NCBI GenBank assembly: GCA_965214635.1
Contig: OZ243964.1
Span: 1,488,001 to 1,552,000 of the forward strand
Direction: 5' to 3'
Origin: Bin90 sp965214635
Lineage (GTDB): Bacteria; Chloroflexota; Dehalococcoidia; Lucifugimonadales; JADFKI01
Length of the DNA stretch: 64,000 bases
This document shows positions 55,379 through 64,000 of the stretch, one piece after another (within the stretch, counting starts at the first letter, position 1; every line of letters starts with the position of its first letter). Made by a program: the position numbers and the translations under genes. The notes beneath the pieces were generated by a model. That model was not told the DNA's origin. It made no database searches and was given only the letters and a program-made list of their open reading frames with translations.

Positions 55379-56785
55379 TTAGCCGAACTGGTACTCGCGG
55401 GTTGCGCCGATGAGGGCGAGCATTTCGCCAGTGCGCCGTGCCGAGTCTTCGTATGCACCTTTCCAGTCCACGCTGCCTTCGGACTGCGCTTGCGTGAGAA
55501 GCTCCTGTCGCGTCCTGTTGGACACGGGCAGTGGCCCCATCTGGTCGAGGCAGTTGTCCACGAACTCTTCGGGAGACATCGAGTGGCCGTTGGTGGAGGC
55601 GATGCGCTCTATGATGCGCTGCACGCCGGGCAGGTTGGTGTCGCTCACGCGGTCGGCGACGAAGTTGACGCGCTTGACCAGCGAACCGCTGTTAATCCAC
55701 TCGTGCCCCGTGTGCCAGCCTTCCACGCTGGGCGGGTCGAGGATGTCCTGTCCCATGTAGCCGGGTTCGCGCGCCACGGCTTCTAGGCGCGGGTCCGGCC
55801 CCTGCAAGTCCCCCGTCAGGCGCAGCGTGCTGACGACGACCTCGGTCGGGTTCTTCACCTTCTTGTACATAGCGTCCTTGAAGAAGTCGGAGTTGAACAG
55901 GGCGCGCAGTACGGGCTTGATGTCGTAGTCGTTCTCAACGAATGTGTCCGCCAGCATGCGAATGGCTTCCGGGTCACGCGGCGGCTCTATGTTCCACGCC
56001 GGCACCTGTGGCTCATCCTCCACGAAGAAGTTGTAGAGGTGGCGGCAGATGAAGCGCGAGCATGCCGGCTGCTTGAGGATGATGTCGATGATGTCTTCGC
56101 CGTTGAAGTTGCCGCTGTAGCCGAGGAACGACTTGTCGGTCTCGTCGTGGTCTTCGGCGCGATACTCGAAGCGCCACGGGTGCCTGCCGTAGGGATAGCG
56201 CGGCATCTTGGCGGATATGGTCCAGCCGGTGAAGGCGCGGGAGCACTCATACACATCCTGTTCGGTGTAGTTGCCCACGCCGAGCGAGAAGAGTTCCAGC
56301 AGTTCGCGACCCCAGTTTTCGTTGGGAGCAATCTTGTGGTTCTCGTTGTTGTCCAGCCAGTAGATCATGGCTGGGTTGCTGGCGAGTTTCACGAGCAGGT
56401 CGCGGTAGTTTTCCATACCCACATCGCGGAACATCTGGATCTGTTCCAACAGGTGGTTGCAGTTGTCCACTTTGGCGTTGCCAGTGGCGAACACATGGTG
56501 CCAGAATAGCGCCATCTTCTCGTTGAGGGGGCGCTGCGTGTTGACCATGAAGTAGAGCCAGTTGGCTTGCCCCGGAGCGGCGGCTCCGCCGGGAACCTCG
56601 GTGATGGGGTGATAGCGATAGAGGGTGTATTCGTCCACTGGGGGCTGGCTGTCGTAGTCGAGCAGCTGCTCGACGGTGGCTTCGTAGCCCTGCTCTGCCA
56701 TCGCCTCCAGCTCATCGCGGGTTGCGCCGAACCCAGCGCGCCGCATCAGGTGCGCCATCAGCGCAATGTCTTCTCTGTTGGACAT
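55379..56785 (-). CDS. DUF1800 family protein
   Basis: The protein has about 468 residues from ATG 56785 (MSNREDIALMAHLMRRAGFG), which lies 8 nt after AAAGGAG; two upstream Met are less well placed. It has the family marks RRAGFGATRDEL, EKMALFWHHVFATG, NENWGRELLELFSLGVGNYTEQDVYECSRAFTGWT, and ICRHLYNFFVEDEP. The function is unknown; it is almost always next to DUF1501, as here. Confidence 0.92.
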   Translation of the reverse strand: MSNREDIALMAHLMRRAGFGATRDELEAMAEQGYEATVEQLLDYDSQPPVDEYTLYRYHPITEVPGGAAAPGQANWLYFMVNTQRPLNEKMALFWHHVFATGNAKVDNCNHLLEQIQMFRDVGMENYRDLLVKLASNPAMIYWLDNNENHKIAPNENWGRELLELFSLGVGNYTEQDVYECSRAFTGWTISAKMPRYPYGRHPWRFEYRAEDHDETDKSFLGYSGNFNGEDIIDIILKQPACSRFICRHLYNFFVEDEPQVPAWNIEPPRDPEAIRMLADTFVENDYDIKPVLRALFNSDFFKDAMYKKVKNPTEVVVSTLRLTGDLQGPDPRLEAVAREPGYMGQDILDPPSVEGWHTGHEWINSGSLVKRVNFVADRVSDTNLPGVQRIIERIASTNGHSMSPEEFVDNCLDQMGPLPVSNRTRQELLTQAQSEGSVDWKGAYEDSARRTGEMLALIGATREYQFG

Positions 56786-56947
56786 ATGCATTACTCCTTT
56801 CATGTCCGCAGCGTTTTCTTGCTATGTTCAAATATCATTACGGTTGTGTGGTAATGACAGATGTCCATCTCTTCCTATGTATGTATTGGTATGTATTAGA
56901 TGTGTATGAGGCATATATTGAGTGTGAAATCAGGCTGTCCCTTTGCG

Positions 56948-57502
56948 CTATGGGGAAAGGGGCTTTGCCGCATCGGCGTCGGATGTCTGTGATGCGTTCA
57001 GGCAGTCGGGACAAGTGCCGTAGTAGTCGGTGCGCAGGCGAACGATGTCGTAGCCGGTGGCTTCGGACATCTGCTGCAGCGGGGCGTGAGGCACTGCAGC
57101 GTCCATATCCTCCACCTTTTCGCATTGCAGGCAGACTAGATGCGGGTGCGACACCGGTATCCTGCCATCGTAGCGGTTGGCAGACGCACTGAATTCGATT
57201 TCCAGCACCTGCCCAGCCTCTTTGAGGATGTCGATGGTGTTGTATATGGTGGCGAGGCTCGTACCGGGGTATGCTGCCTTGACGCCCGCGTGGATTTCGG
57301 ATGCGGACGGGTGGCGGTCGCTTGCGAGCAGCACCTCGAGCAGCTTGGCGCGCTTGCGCGTGATAACGATGCCCTTGTCGCGCAGGGCGGATTTCATCTC
57401 ATCCAGACGGGCTTGCAGCAGAGCGTCATCCGCTGCGCGACTGCCGTCGCCAGATGCGCTTGTGTGGGATGCGCCCGATTCGGTTCGCAACAGCTCTACC
57501 AT
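56948..57502 (-). CDS. perR: PerR-like Fur-family regulator
   Basis: The 184-residue protein has a winged helix (ITRKRAKLLEVLLASDRHPSASEIHAGV...TSLATIYNTIDILKEAGQV), then ANRYDGRIPVSHPHLVCLQCEKVEDMD and CPDC. The four Cys form the structural zinc site. Asp in RYD (Fur has Glu there) and His in RHPSASEI match the PerR regulatory metal site. The first 35 residues are a non-conserved extension. A PerR-type box lies 28 bp upstream, so autoregulation is likely. It would sense peroxide by metal-catalysed His oxidation (family knowledge). The assignment within Fur/PerR is good but not certain. Confidence 0.8.
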   Translation of the reverse strand: MVELLRTESGASHTSASGDGSRAADDALLQARLDEMKSALRDKGIVITRKRAKLLEVLLASDRHPSASEIHAGVKAAYPGTSLATIYNTIDILKEAGQVLEIEFSASANRYDGRIPVSHPHLVCLQCEKVEDMDAAVPHAPLQQMSEATGYDIVRLRTDYYGTCPDCLNASQTSDADAAKPLSP

Positions 57503-57529
57503 CCGCCACTATGTGAAAAACATAACGAA

Positions 57530-57544
57530 TTAGAATGATTCTAA
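57530..57544. promoter_or_regulatory. Per box (operator of the PerR-like gene)
   Basis: TTAGAATGATTCTAA is a perfect 7-1-7 palindrome, matching the Per box TTATAATNATTATAA at 13 of 15 positions. It lies just upstream of the regulator's start. Confidence 0.75.
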
Positions 57545-57711
57545 ATGCTACGGATGTAAGTTAAACCAGTTTTGGTAAGTTGTCAAGCAGGATTTTCATA
57601 GCCTACAAGCAGCCGGCAGACGGGTTTGCCATACGGGCAAGGCGATTTCTAGCGCAAAGGATAGTGCCAAGCGGACTTTTGCGCTGGCGTATGAATCTGG
57701 ATAAAGATAAG

Positions 57712-57725
57712 GATAGCGTTTCCAG
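57712..57725 (+). repeat. Fragment resembling the IS end
   Basis: GGATAGCGTTTCCA is identical to the left junction and end of IS copy 2 (34551-34564). The match stops there. It may be a remnant end or chance. Confidence 0.3.
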
Positions 57726-57730
57726 AGAAG

Positions 57731-60362
57731 CTAGGCTGAAGGAGCTGGCGTGTCAGTAGGCTCGGGCGTAGCGGTAGGTGGTGTAGGCGTGTCAGTGGGC
57801 GCGGGGGTAACCGTAGGCTCAGGTGTGTCAGTGGGTGCGGGAGTAACGGTCATTTCAGGCGTAGGCTCAGGTGTGTCAGTGGGCACGGGAGTAACGGTCA
57901 TTTCAGGCGTAGCAGTGGGCGTGTCAGTAGGCGCGGGTGTAGCGGTAGGTGGTGTAGGCGTATCAGTAGGCTCGGGCGTAGCGGCAGATGGTGTAGGCGT
58001 GGCAATGGGCGCGGGAGTAACGGTCATTTCAGGCGTAGCGGTAGGTGGTGTAGGCGTATCAGTGGGTGCGGGTGTAACCGTAGGCTCAGGCGTGTCAGTG
58101 GGCGCGGGAGTAACGGTCATTTCAGGCGTAGCGGTAGGTAGTGTAGGCGTATCAGTGGGTGCGGGTGTAACCGTAGGCTCAGGCGTGTCAGTGGGCGCGG
58201 GAGTAACGGTCATTTCAGGCGTAGAGGTAGGTGGTGTAGGCGTATCAGTGGGTGCGGATGTAGCCGTAGGCTCAGGTGTGTCAGTGGGTGCGGGAGTAAC
58301 GGTCATTTCAGGCGTAGCGGTAGGTGGTGTAGGCGTGTCAGTGGGTGCGGATGTAGCCGTAGGTTCAGGCGTGTCAGTGAGCGCGGGAGTAATGGTCGTT
58401 TCAGGCGTAGCAACAGGTGGTGTAGGCGTGTCAGTGGGTTCGGGTGTAGCAATCAATTCGGGCGTAGATGTAGCGGTAGGCGCGGGAGTAATGGTCATTT
58501 CAGGCGTAGCGGTAGGTAGTGTAGGCGTGTCAGTAGGCTCGGGTGTAGCAATCAGTTCAGGTGTAGGTGTAGCAGTGGGTTCGGGCGTGGCAGTCAGACA
58601 CTCTGGGGTTGCTTGTGGCTTCGGTGTCGTAATCGGAACTGCTCTCTGCTATCCGCAGCATCAGCAGGTCGCCGGCCTGCCACGGCTGCTCGCACACGCC
58701 CCAGACGAAGGTTACGACATCGTCTTCGTCCACCGTCTCAACAGCGTCATCGAAGTCGAGGCGCAGGACAACCGAGCCGTCGAGAGCGATGAAGTCTATG
58801 TGGTTGCCGCTGAAGCTACTGAATGCACCAAATGCGTTGAATCCGGGGAAGTCATCTTCAAATTCGACCGCTAGTTCGACCTGCCCGTCCTGCCAGCGCA
58901 GATCTTCTATGCTCGCCTCTAGGTCGTCATACTCGAACCCCTCGGGTTCTAGTGTGCCGTTTTCGCCATCCGCACCCACTGCCTCATCAATATCCACAGG
59001 GTCGAAGAGCGCTTCATGGAGTACGCCTTCAGCGAACTCGAATGTGAACCTCCATGTGGAGTGTGGCGGAATATAGTTACAAGGAATGTAATTCGGCCAT
59101 TGGCTATGGTAGTCTATCTCATATAGACCTGCAGGAAGCGGACGAGTCGTTCTAAATTCAACATCATAATGGGTTATCTGGTTACGCGTTGCCCAATGGT
59201 CGTCGGGTGTGATGACTTGCCCGCCTTCCACTATTACGATTTGGAAGAAGCTAGCGTCATCTCCCATCGGCCACATTCTAGCATATCCATTGCCTCCCAA
59301 ACGGTCTGAAGAATGTAGAGTGAAGCCTGCTAGTTGTCCGGAAGAGATAGGTTCTTTCTCAATTAGCCTATGAGGACCTTCTCCATATATCGACATGTGT
59401 TTACGCAGTCGATTCTCAAGAGAATATTTATTCCTGATACATTCCTTCCAGCCCTCGATGCCTTCACCTTCTCTGAGCAAAGCATCCTTTGCCTCTATGT
59501 GCTCGTGCAGTTCATCAATTGAAAATGTCTCGAGTCGCTCAACTTCCGTAGCGTCCGCGGAGATTATGCGGAAAGCCGTGGATGGCTCGCCGTCTTCTCT
59601 GCCAGTGGAAAACAGTCCATGTTCGTAGTTATGCTTCCTCCACTCAGTTTCACTTGCTTTTAGGCTAAAGTCTTTAACATCCGACGGATATTCCGCGGTT
59701 CTAAGAAAGATCACCACATCGCCGTTGTCTGTACTAGCGGTTTGTGATGCCACATAACCCTCTGCTATCTGCATGGCTCGCGTATATGGTTCTTCCTGAA
59801 GGAGGTGCCCAAAGTCCCTCAGAAAAGCAGCAAGATTTGTGGGGAGACCCCAATAGGGGTTCCATGAATTCTCGAGAGTCCATGAATCAACAACGATTTC
59901 GCGGTCACCATCTCCCATGATGTACTCAATTACTTCAAAGTGGTACTGTACCATGGGTATATAGCGGTTCACCATTGGCGGCCCGTCTTTCGGCGGCAGA
60001 TTACTGGGACGATGTACGGTAAGAAAGCCCGGTTTAATGGAGATTGGGCGGACAATTGCGATCACTTCGGAAAAGAATATACGCTCCTCCAGCGTAGGTG
60101 GGCCAAAAGGACTAGCTGGTATAGACGCCGCCGCAACCCGAGGAAAGGCAGCCACTGGCGTCGGGGTTGGCGCAACCGTCGGGGTTGGCGCAACCGTCGG
60201 GGTTGGTGCAACTGTCGGGGTTGGCGCGACCGCCGGAATGTCGGATTGTGAAGAGTTGCTGCAAGACACTAAAATGAGGATAGCCGAGAGCAGTGTGAGG
60301 GCGCACATCCCAAAGCGGAGTCTCATTAGGATGCCGTTAAGAGTAAATATGTCATAGAGCAT
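57731..60362 (-). pseudogene. Thr-Pro tailed lipoprotein, frameshifted near 58640
   Basis: The segment from ATG 60362 has a lipoprotein signal (MRLRFGMCALTLLSAILILVSC), four VAPTPT repeats, then a soluble domain of about 500 residues that I do not recognise (RIFFSEVIAIVRPISIKPG...IMGDGDREIVVDSW...GLYEIDYHSQWPN...LLMLRIAESSSD). In this frame it ends after a short nonsense-like tail at 58557. The alternative frame from about 58650 reads AVPITTPKPQATPECLTATPEP and continues as a Thr-Pro stalk to 57731. A single indel near 58640-58650 therefore separates body and stalk. It may be a true mutation, a sequencing error or a switchable site. AAGGAA precedes the start. Confidence 0.75.
57735..58560. 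repeat. Thr-Pro minisatellite (units near 60 and 120 bp)
   Basis: The stretch is built of units coding for TPEMTVTPAPTDTPEPT and TPTPPTA. Several 100-bp-scale units recur almost unchanged at 58020-58330. The opposite strand is open by composition only. Confidence 0.85.
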
Positions 60363-60533
60363 CGTTCTGTTCCTTAATGAATGCGATTGTTAAGCAATAT
60401 TATAGACAATATAAGCAAGTTAGCGTAATCGTGGGCTAGCGGTTATGTGGCGCGCGTATCGTATAATGTGTGGCTAGCGCAGATTCGAGGTGCGAAAAGC
60501 GGTTGGTAGTATTATAGGGGAGCGGAGGAAAGC

Positions 60534-61991
60534 ATGTTGTTGCAGCCGGTTGTGCTTGCGGGAGGGTCGGGGAGTCGGCTTTGGCCGCTTTCCCGCGAGC
60601 TTCACCCGAAGCAGTTCTTGGCGCTGCTGAGCGAAGCGTCGCTGTTCCAGAGCACGCTAAGTCGGCTGGACGGCATAGACGGCATGCGTCCCCCGCTGGT
60701 GGTGTGCAACGAGGCGCATCGCTTTTTGGCGGCAGAGCACATGCGGCGGCAGAAACGGGATGCAAAGGCAATAGTGCTCGAGCCTGCGGGCAGGAACACA
60801 GCGCCGGCACTTACTCTTGCAGCGCTTATGCTCTCGGACGCCGATGCTGCGGACGCCGTCATGCTCGTGATGCCCGCCGACCATGTGGTGCGCGATGTGT
60901 CGGCATTTCAAGCGGCGGTGCGGCATGGAGCGGCACTCGCACAGGGCAACCACATCGTTACATTCGGCATAACGCCAAACACGCCGCATACCGGATACGG
61001 CTACATCCGCAAGGGCACAGCACTTACGGACGACAGCGCAGCGTTCAGGGTGGCGGAGTTCGTGGAAAAGCCGTCGCTGGACGCCGCCAAGCAGATGATC
61101 CAGTCTGGGGACTACCTGTGGAACAGCGGGTTGTTCATGATGCGTCCCGCCGTTTGGCTGCGCGAGCTGCGCCGACACAGACCAGACATTGCGGAAGCAT
61201 GCGCAGTCGCTGCGGCGGGGCTGCGGCGCGACGGCGATTTCTACAGACCCGACGCCGATGCCTTTGCCTCATGCCCTGCCGAGTCCATCGACTACGCCGT
61301 GATGGAGCGCATGGGCGATGCACAACACGCGCCCGGCGCCGCCGAGTGTGCCGCACTGCCTATCGACATCGGCTGGTCAGACCTCGGGTCGTGGGCGTCG
61401 CTGTGGGATGAAGGCGAGCGTGACGCACAGGGTAACTTTGTCCAAGGCGATGTGTACGAGCGAGCTATGACAAACTCACTTGTGATAAGCCGTCAACGGC
61501 TGGTGGCAGCGGTTGGCTTGAGCGACGCCATCATCGTCGAGACGGCAGACGCCGTGCTTGTGGCGCACAGGGGTCATGTGCAGGAAGTCAAGGAACTAGT
61601 CGCCCAACTGCGAGACGAATGCCGTCCCGAACAGGCAGTGCACCGACGCGTCAGCAGGCCCTGGGGCACCTACGAAACCGTGGATGCCGCAGAGCGGTTT
61701 CGCGTGAAGCGCCTGACCATCAAGCCCGGTGCGACGCTTTCGCTGCAGCGCCATCACCATCGCGCCGAGCATTGGGTTGTGGTCAAGGGCATCGCCAAGG
61801 TTACGCGCGCAAACGAAGAGTTTCTGCTGACAGAAAACCAGTCGGCGTTCGTGCCAATCGGCGTCGACCACCGCTTGGGGAACCCGGGCGTGATACCGCT
61901 CGAGGTCATCGAAGTGCAGACGGGGGACTATCTGGAAGAGGATGACATCGTGCGGTTCAACGAGGGCTTTGACGAGCTAGGACATAGCTAG
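60534..61991 (+). CDS. manC: Mannose-1-phosphate guanylyltransferase / mannose-6-phosphate isomerase
   Basis: The 485-residue protein has the nucleotidyltransferase motif GGSGSRLWPLSRELHPKQFL, VMPADHVV (metal site), FVEKPSLDAAKQM and LWNSGLFMMRP. A C-terminal cupin (TIKPGATLSLQRHHHRAEHWVVVKGIAKVT) gives the isomerase half. It makes GDP-mannose for surface polysaccharide or glycosylation. That fits the many Thr-Pro stalk proteins nearby, though a direct link is inference. GGAGG precedes the ATG. Confidence 0.95.
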   Translation: MLLQPVVLAGGSGSRLWPLSRELHPKQFLALLSEASLFQSTLSRLDGIDGMRPPLVVCNEAHRFLAAEHMRRQKRDAKAIVLEPAGRNTAPALTLAALMLSDADAADAVMLVMPADHVVRDVSAFQAAVRHGAALAQGNHIVTFGITPNTPHTGYGYIRKGTALTDDSAAFRVAEFVEKPSLDAAKQMIQSGDYLWNSGLFMMRPAVWLRELRRHRPDIAEACAVAAAGLRRDGDFYRPDADAFASCPAESIDYAVMERMGDAQHAPGAAECAALPIDIGWSDLGSWASLWDEGERDAQGNFVQGDVYERAMTNSLVISRQRLVAAVGLSDAIIVETADAVLVAHRGHVQEVKELVAQLRDECRPEQAVHRRVSRPWGTYETVDAAERFRVKRLTIKPGATLSLQRHHHRAEHWVVVKGIAKVTRANEEFLLTENQSAFVPIGVDHRLGNPGVIPLEVIEVQTGDYLEEDDIVRFNEGFDELGHS

Positions 61992-62059
61992 GCGCTGGCC
62001 TGCTTGCCGCCGCATTAGCGCTGCTTGTGCGCCAACCGCCGACATACCCACCGCCCCAT

Positions 62060-62728
62060 CTACAAATTCATCTCTTGCAGCGCAGGCGATACGATGAGCT
62101 GCGCATCGGTCTCGGCTTGCACATCGTCTGCGCTCCAGCCGGGGGCGGCCTCTAGCAGCAGCAGCCCGTCGGGGGTAACCTCCATCACGGCGATGTCGGT
62201 TACGATGAGGTCTACACAGCCCTTGCCCGTCAGCGGATAGCTGCACCGCTGTACCACCTTGGAATTGCCGCTGCGGTCGGTATGCTCCATTGCGACTATG
62301 ACGCGCCGCGCACCGACGGCGAGGTCCATCGCGCCGCCCACATTGCCCACGCCGCGCTCCGGCAGCATCCAGTTGGCGAGGTCGCCCGTCGCTGACACTT
62401 GCATCGCCCCCAGCACCGCAACATCCACATGCCCGCCGCGTATCATCGCAAACGCATCCGCCGAATGGAAGAACGACATTCCCGGATACCACGCCAGAAA
62501 ATGCCCGCTCGCATTCGTCAAGTCAACATCCTCTTCGCCCTCGTCTGCCATAGGCCCAAAGTTCAGCACGCCGCTCTCGCTGTGATACAGCACATCGCGC
62601 CCCTCCGGCACGAACTGCGAGCACAGCGACGGTATGCCGATGCCCAAGTTCACCACATCCCCATCCTGAAGCTCCTTCGCCACACGCATGGCGATGATTT
62701 CCCTGTCCAGCCTGTCTTTTCCATCCAT
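62060..62728 (-). CDS. 3-oxoacid CoA-transferase B subunit (ScoB/AtoA-like), orphan
   Basis: The 222-residue protein has NLGIGIPSLCSQFVPEG, VLYHSESGVLNFGP (the SESG Glu is the family's CoA-bound catalytic residue), GHVDVAVLGAMQVSATGDLANWMLPE, and CSYPLTGKGCVDLIVTDIAV. Family enzymes need an A subunit. None is adjacent on either side, so it must come from elsewhere in the genome or the pair was split. Confidence 0.92.
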   Translation of the reverse strand: MDGKDRLDREIIAMRVAKELQDGDVVNLGIGIPSLCSQFVPEGRDVLYHSESGVLNFGPMADEGEEDVDLTNASGHFLAWYPGMSFFHSADAFAMIRGGHVDVAVLGAMQVSATGDLANWMLPERGVGNVGGAMDLAVGARRVIVAMEHTDRSGNSKVVQRCSYPLTGKGCVDLIVTDIAVMEVTPDGLLLLEAAPGWSADDVQAETDAQLIVSPALQEMNL

Positions 62729-63140
62729 TGCGCCATCCTAATCCCGCAAATGCCAAGTCCCATGCTCTTGCGCTCTTGCGCTCTTTCAAAAGCCGCTCCG
62801 CAAGCCCGCTGCGTATTCTGCCACTCGATCCTACATTGCCGTCAACCCTTTCAGGTTCAGCGCGGCAATTAGTGTATCAGAACCGTCTAGTCTTACAGCA
62901 GCCGTTCGTCTTACTGGTTGCGGCGATGCGCAGGTCGTTCATATTCGTTCGATATAAGTATAAAAAACTTCTTGAACTCGCTCACACCCGTATGATTTGC
63001 TGGATATGCTGGGAAGTGTCCCAAAAAGATGTGGTTTCTATTGGTTGAGCAGCGGATTGCGAATGATGAGCTTGTACTGCAGTATGAAACCCGGCGCAGA
63101 CGCCTCGCTATCTGCGCTGGCGGCGATACGGAGTTTTCAG
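62729..63140. other. Divergent intergenic region
   Basis: No coding sequence is supported. An AT-rich segment at 62945-62972 (GATATAAGTATAAAAAAC) may hold a promoter for the TolB-like gene. Confidence 0.35.
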
Positions 63141-64000
63141 ATGCGATTTCTCATGATAGCGACAATGGTCTTGGCACTAGCGTTTCTGGGGTGTTCGTCG
63201 ATTGGCAGCGGGCAGCCCATTGTGTTCAATTCTGACCGCGAGGGCAACTTGGAGATATTCTCGGTTGACCCGCAGAACGCCGACCTCGTGAACCTAACGC
63301 AGAGCAACGACAGCGAGTTCGGGCCTGCGGTCTCGCCCGACGGCAAGTCGCTGGCGTTCATAGTGGGCAGCACCGACAATAACGCCATGCATGTCATATC
63401 CCTAGACAGCGGCAAGTCGATAGAGCGCAACTCGCTAAGCATCTATCACGGCGGCCACCGCGACCACCGCTGGTCGCCGTCTAGCGAGCGCATCGCGTAC
63501 CTCGTGCAAAACGGCAGCGACCCGGAAGCATACATCGTAACGGCTGACGGCGAATCGACTATGGAACTGACCAGCATCAAGGCGGACGAAATCGGCGGCT
63601 GGTCTTATGACGGCAGCACAGTCGCATTCGTTATACGCCACGACCCTGACGCACAGGGTATCTATCTCCGCAACCCGGACGGTGTCAACCAAGTGCGCCT
63701 CACCAACACCTCCGACTATAGCCCGGTTTGGTCGCCCAACGCACACAAGCTGGCGTTTTTGTCCGATAGGGACGGCAACCCCGAGGTGTATGTGATGAAC
63801 ACCGACGCCACCGAACAGCAGCGCCTCACGCAGACCCAAAGCTCGGAGTACGACATAGCGTGGGCGCCGGACGGGCGCAAGATAGCCTATGTGTCCGAGC
63901 GCGATGGGAATGCGGAGATATATGTGGTGGACATCCGCAGCGGCGAAACCAGCCGCCTCACCCGCAACAATGTGCGCGACGACCAGCCTGTTTGGTCGCG
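63141..64000 (+). CDS. TolB-like beta-propeller lipoprotein (N-terminal part, runs off window)
   Basis: From ATG 63141, preceded by GGAG: MRFLMIATMVLALAFLGCSS is a lipoprotein signal with lipobox LAFLGC. The visible 286 residues are PD40/TolB repeats: IVFNSDREGNLEIFSVDPQ, FGPAVSPDGKSLAFIVG, YSPVWSPNAHKLAFLSDRDGNPEVYVMNTD, YDIAWAPDGRKIAYVSERDGNAEIYVVDI. The frame is open at the window end. It probably binds a partner at the outer face of the membrane; no tol or pal gene is present here. Confidence 0.88.
   Translation, partial: MRFLMIATMVLALAFLGCSSIGSGQPIVFNSDREGNLEIFSVDPQNADLVNLTQSNDSEFGPAVSPDGKSLAFIVGSTDNNAMHVISLDSGKSIERNSLSIYHGGHRDHRWSPSSERIAYLVQNGSDPEAYIVTADGESTMELTSIKADEIGGWSYDGSTVAFVIRHDPDAQGIYLRNPDGVNQVRLTNTSDYSPVWSPNAHKLAFLSDRDGNPEVYVMNTDATEQQRLTQTQSSEYDIAWAPDGRKIAYVSERDGNAEIYVVDIRSGETSRLTRNNVRDDQPVWS

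Noticed and set aside
57750..58874. Val/Gly-repeat open frame opposite the second Thr-Pro stalk
   Set aside because: By-product of repeat composition on the non-coding strand.

Overview
The window looks like bacterial genomic DNA from a member of the Chloroflexota, most likely a Dehalococcoidia/SAR202-type marine or sponge-associated lineage. This is inferred, not shown by a marker search. The reasons are the gene repertoire (LLM flavin monooxygenase, family III CoA transferase, amidase, carboxymuconolactone decarboxylase-like protein, Rieske protein, DUF3179, DUF5671-like membrane protein), the abundance of secreted proteins with Thr-Pro stalks, and giant cadherin-like proteins ending in 'GWNL' modules. 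Core genes recA, carB, rho, comEC and a tRNA-Arg show it is chromosomal.

Layout. 1-4111 (minus) is the N-terminal part of a giant secreted cadherin-repeat protein (copy A), cut by the window edge. 4611-9318 holds a Uma2-family protein, a Rieske protein and a DUF3179 lipoprotein interrupted by a single in-frame UGA. 9356-10420 is an intact insertion sequence with 24-bp inverted ends and an 11-bp target duplication. 10504-14144 holds an amidase with a small partner, tRNA-Arg(CCG), a 5'-3' exonuclease and a CMD-family protein. 14155-21132 is a 2325-residue Thr-Pro stalk protein. 21515-27729 holds a CoA transferase, recA and carB. 28078-34335 is the complete second cadherin-like protein (copy B), an inverted near-copy of A over about 1.4 kb. 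34554-35655 is a decayed second IS copy that truncates a DNA methyltransferase gene. 36155-43955 holds an LLM oxidoreductase, a D-2-hydroxyacid dehydrogenase, a SelA-like PLP enzyme, ComEC and an MscS channel. 44050-50079 is mostly minus-strand membrane and secreted proteins, including a frameshifted VWA protein. 50467-57502 holds an MBL-fold protein, Rho, an NHL/DUF1501/DUF1800 set and a PerR-like regulator with its own box. 57731-64000 holds a frameshifted Thr-Pro lipoprotein, ManC, an orphan CoA-transferase B subunit and the start of a TolB-like propeller lipoprotein.

The most striking signal is in the DUF3179 gene. A UGA replaces the first Cys of the family's CxxC motif, so the product would read UxxC, and 20 nt later there is a 7-bp stem with a 5-nt AGUGU loop, which fits the known form of a bacterial SECIS element. 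The second is the pair of inverted cadherin genes. They share a near-identical central segment and a common upstream promoter element but differ in the number of N-terminal repeats (six against two), so recombination between them could invert about 28 kb and swap their N-terminal arrays. Cell-surface biology dominates the accessory part: two cadherin-like giants, three Thr-Pro stalk proteins and two or three lipoproteins, several with recent internal repeat expansions.
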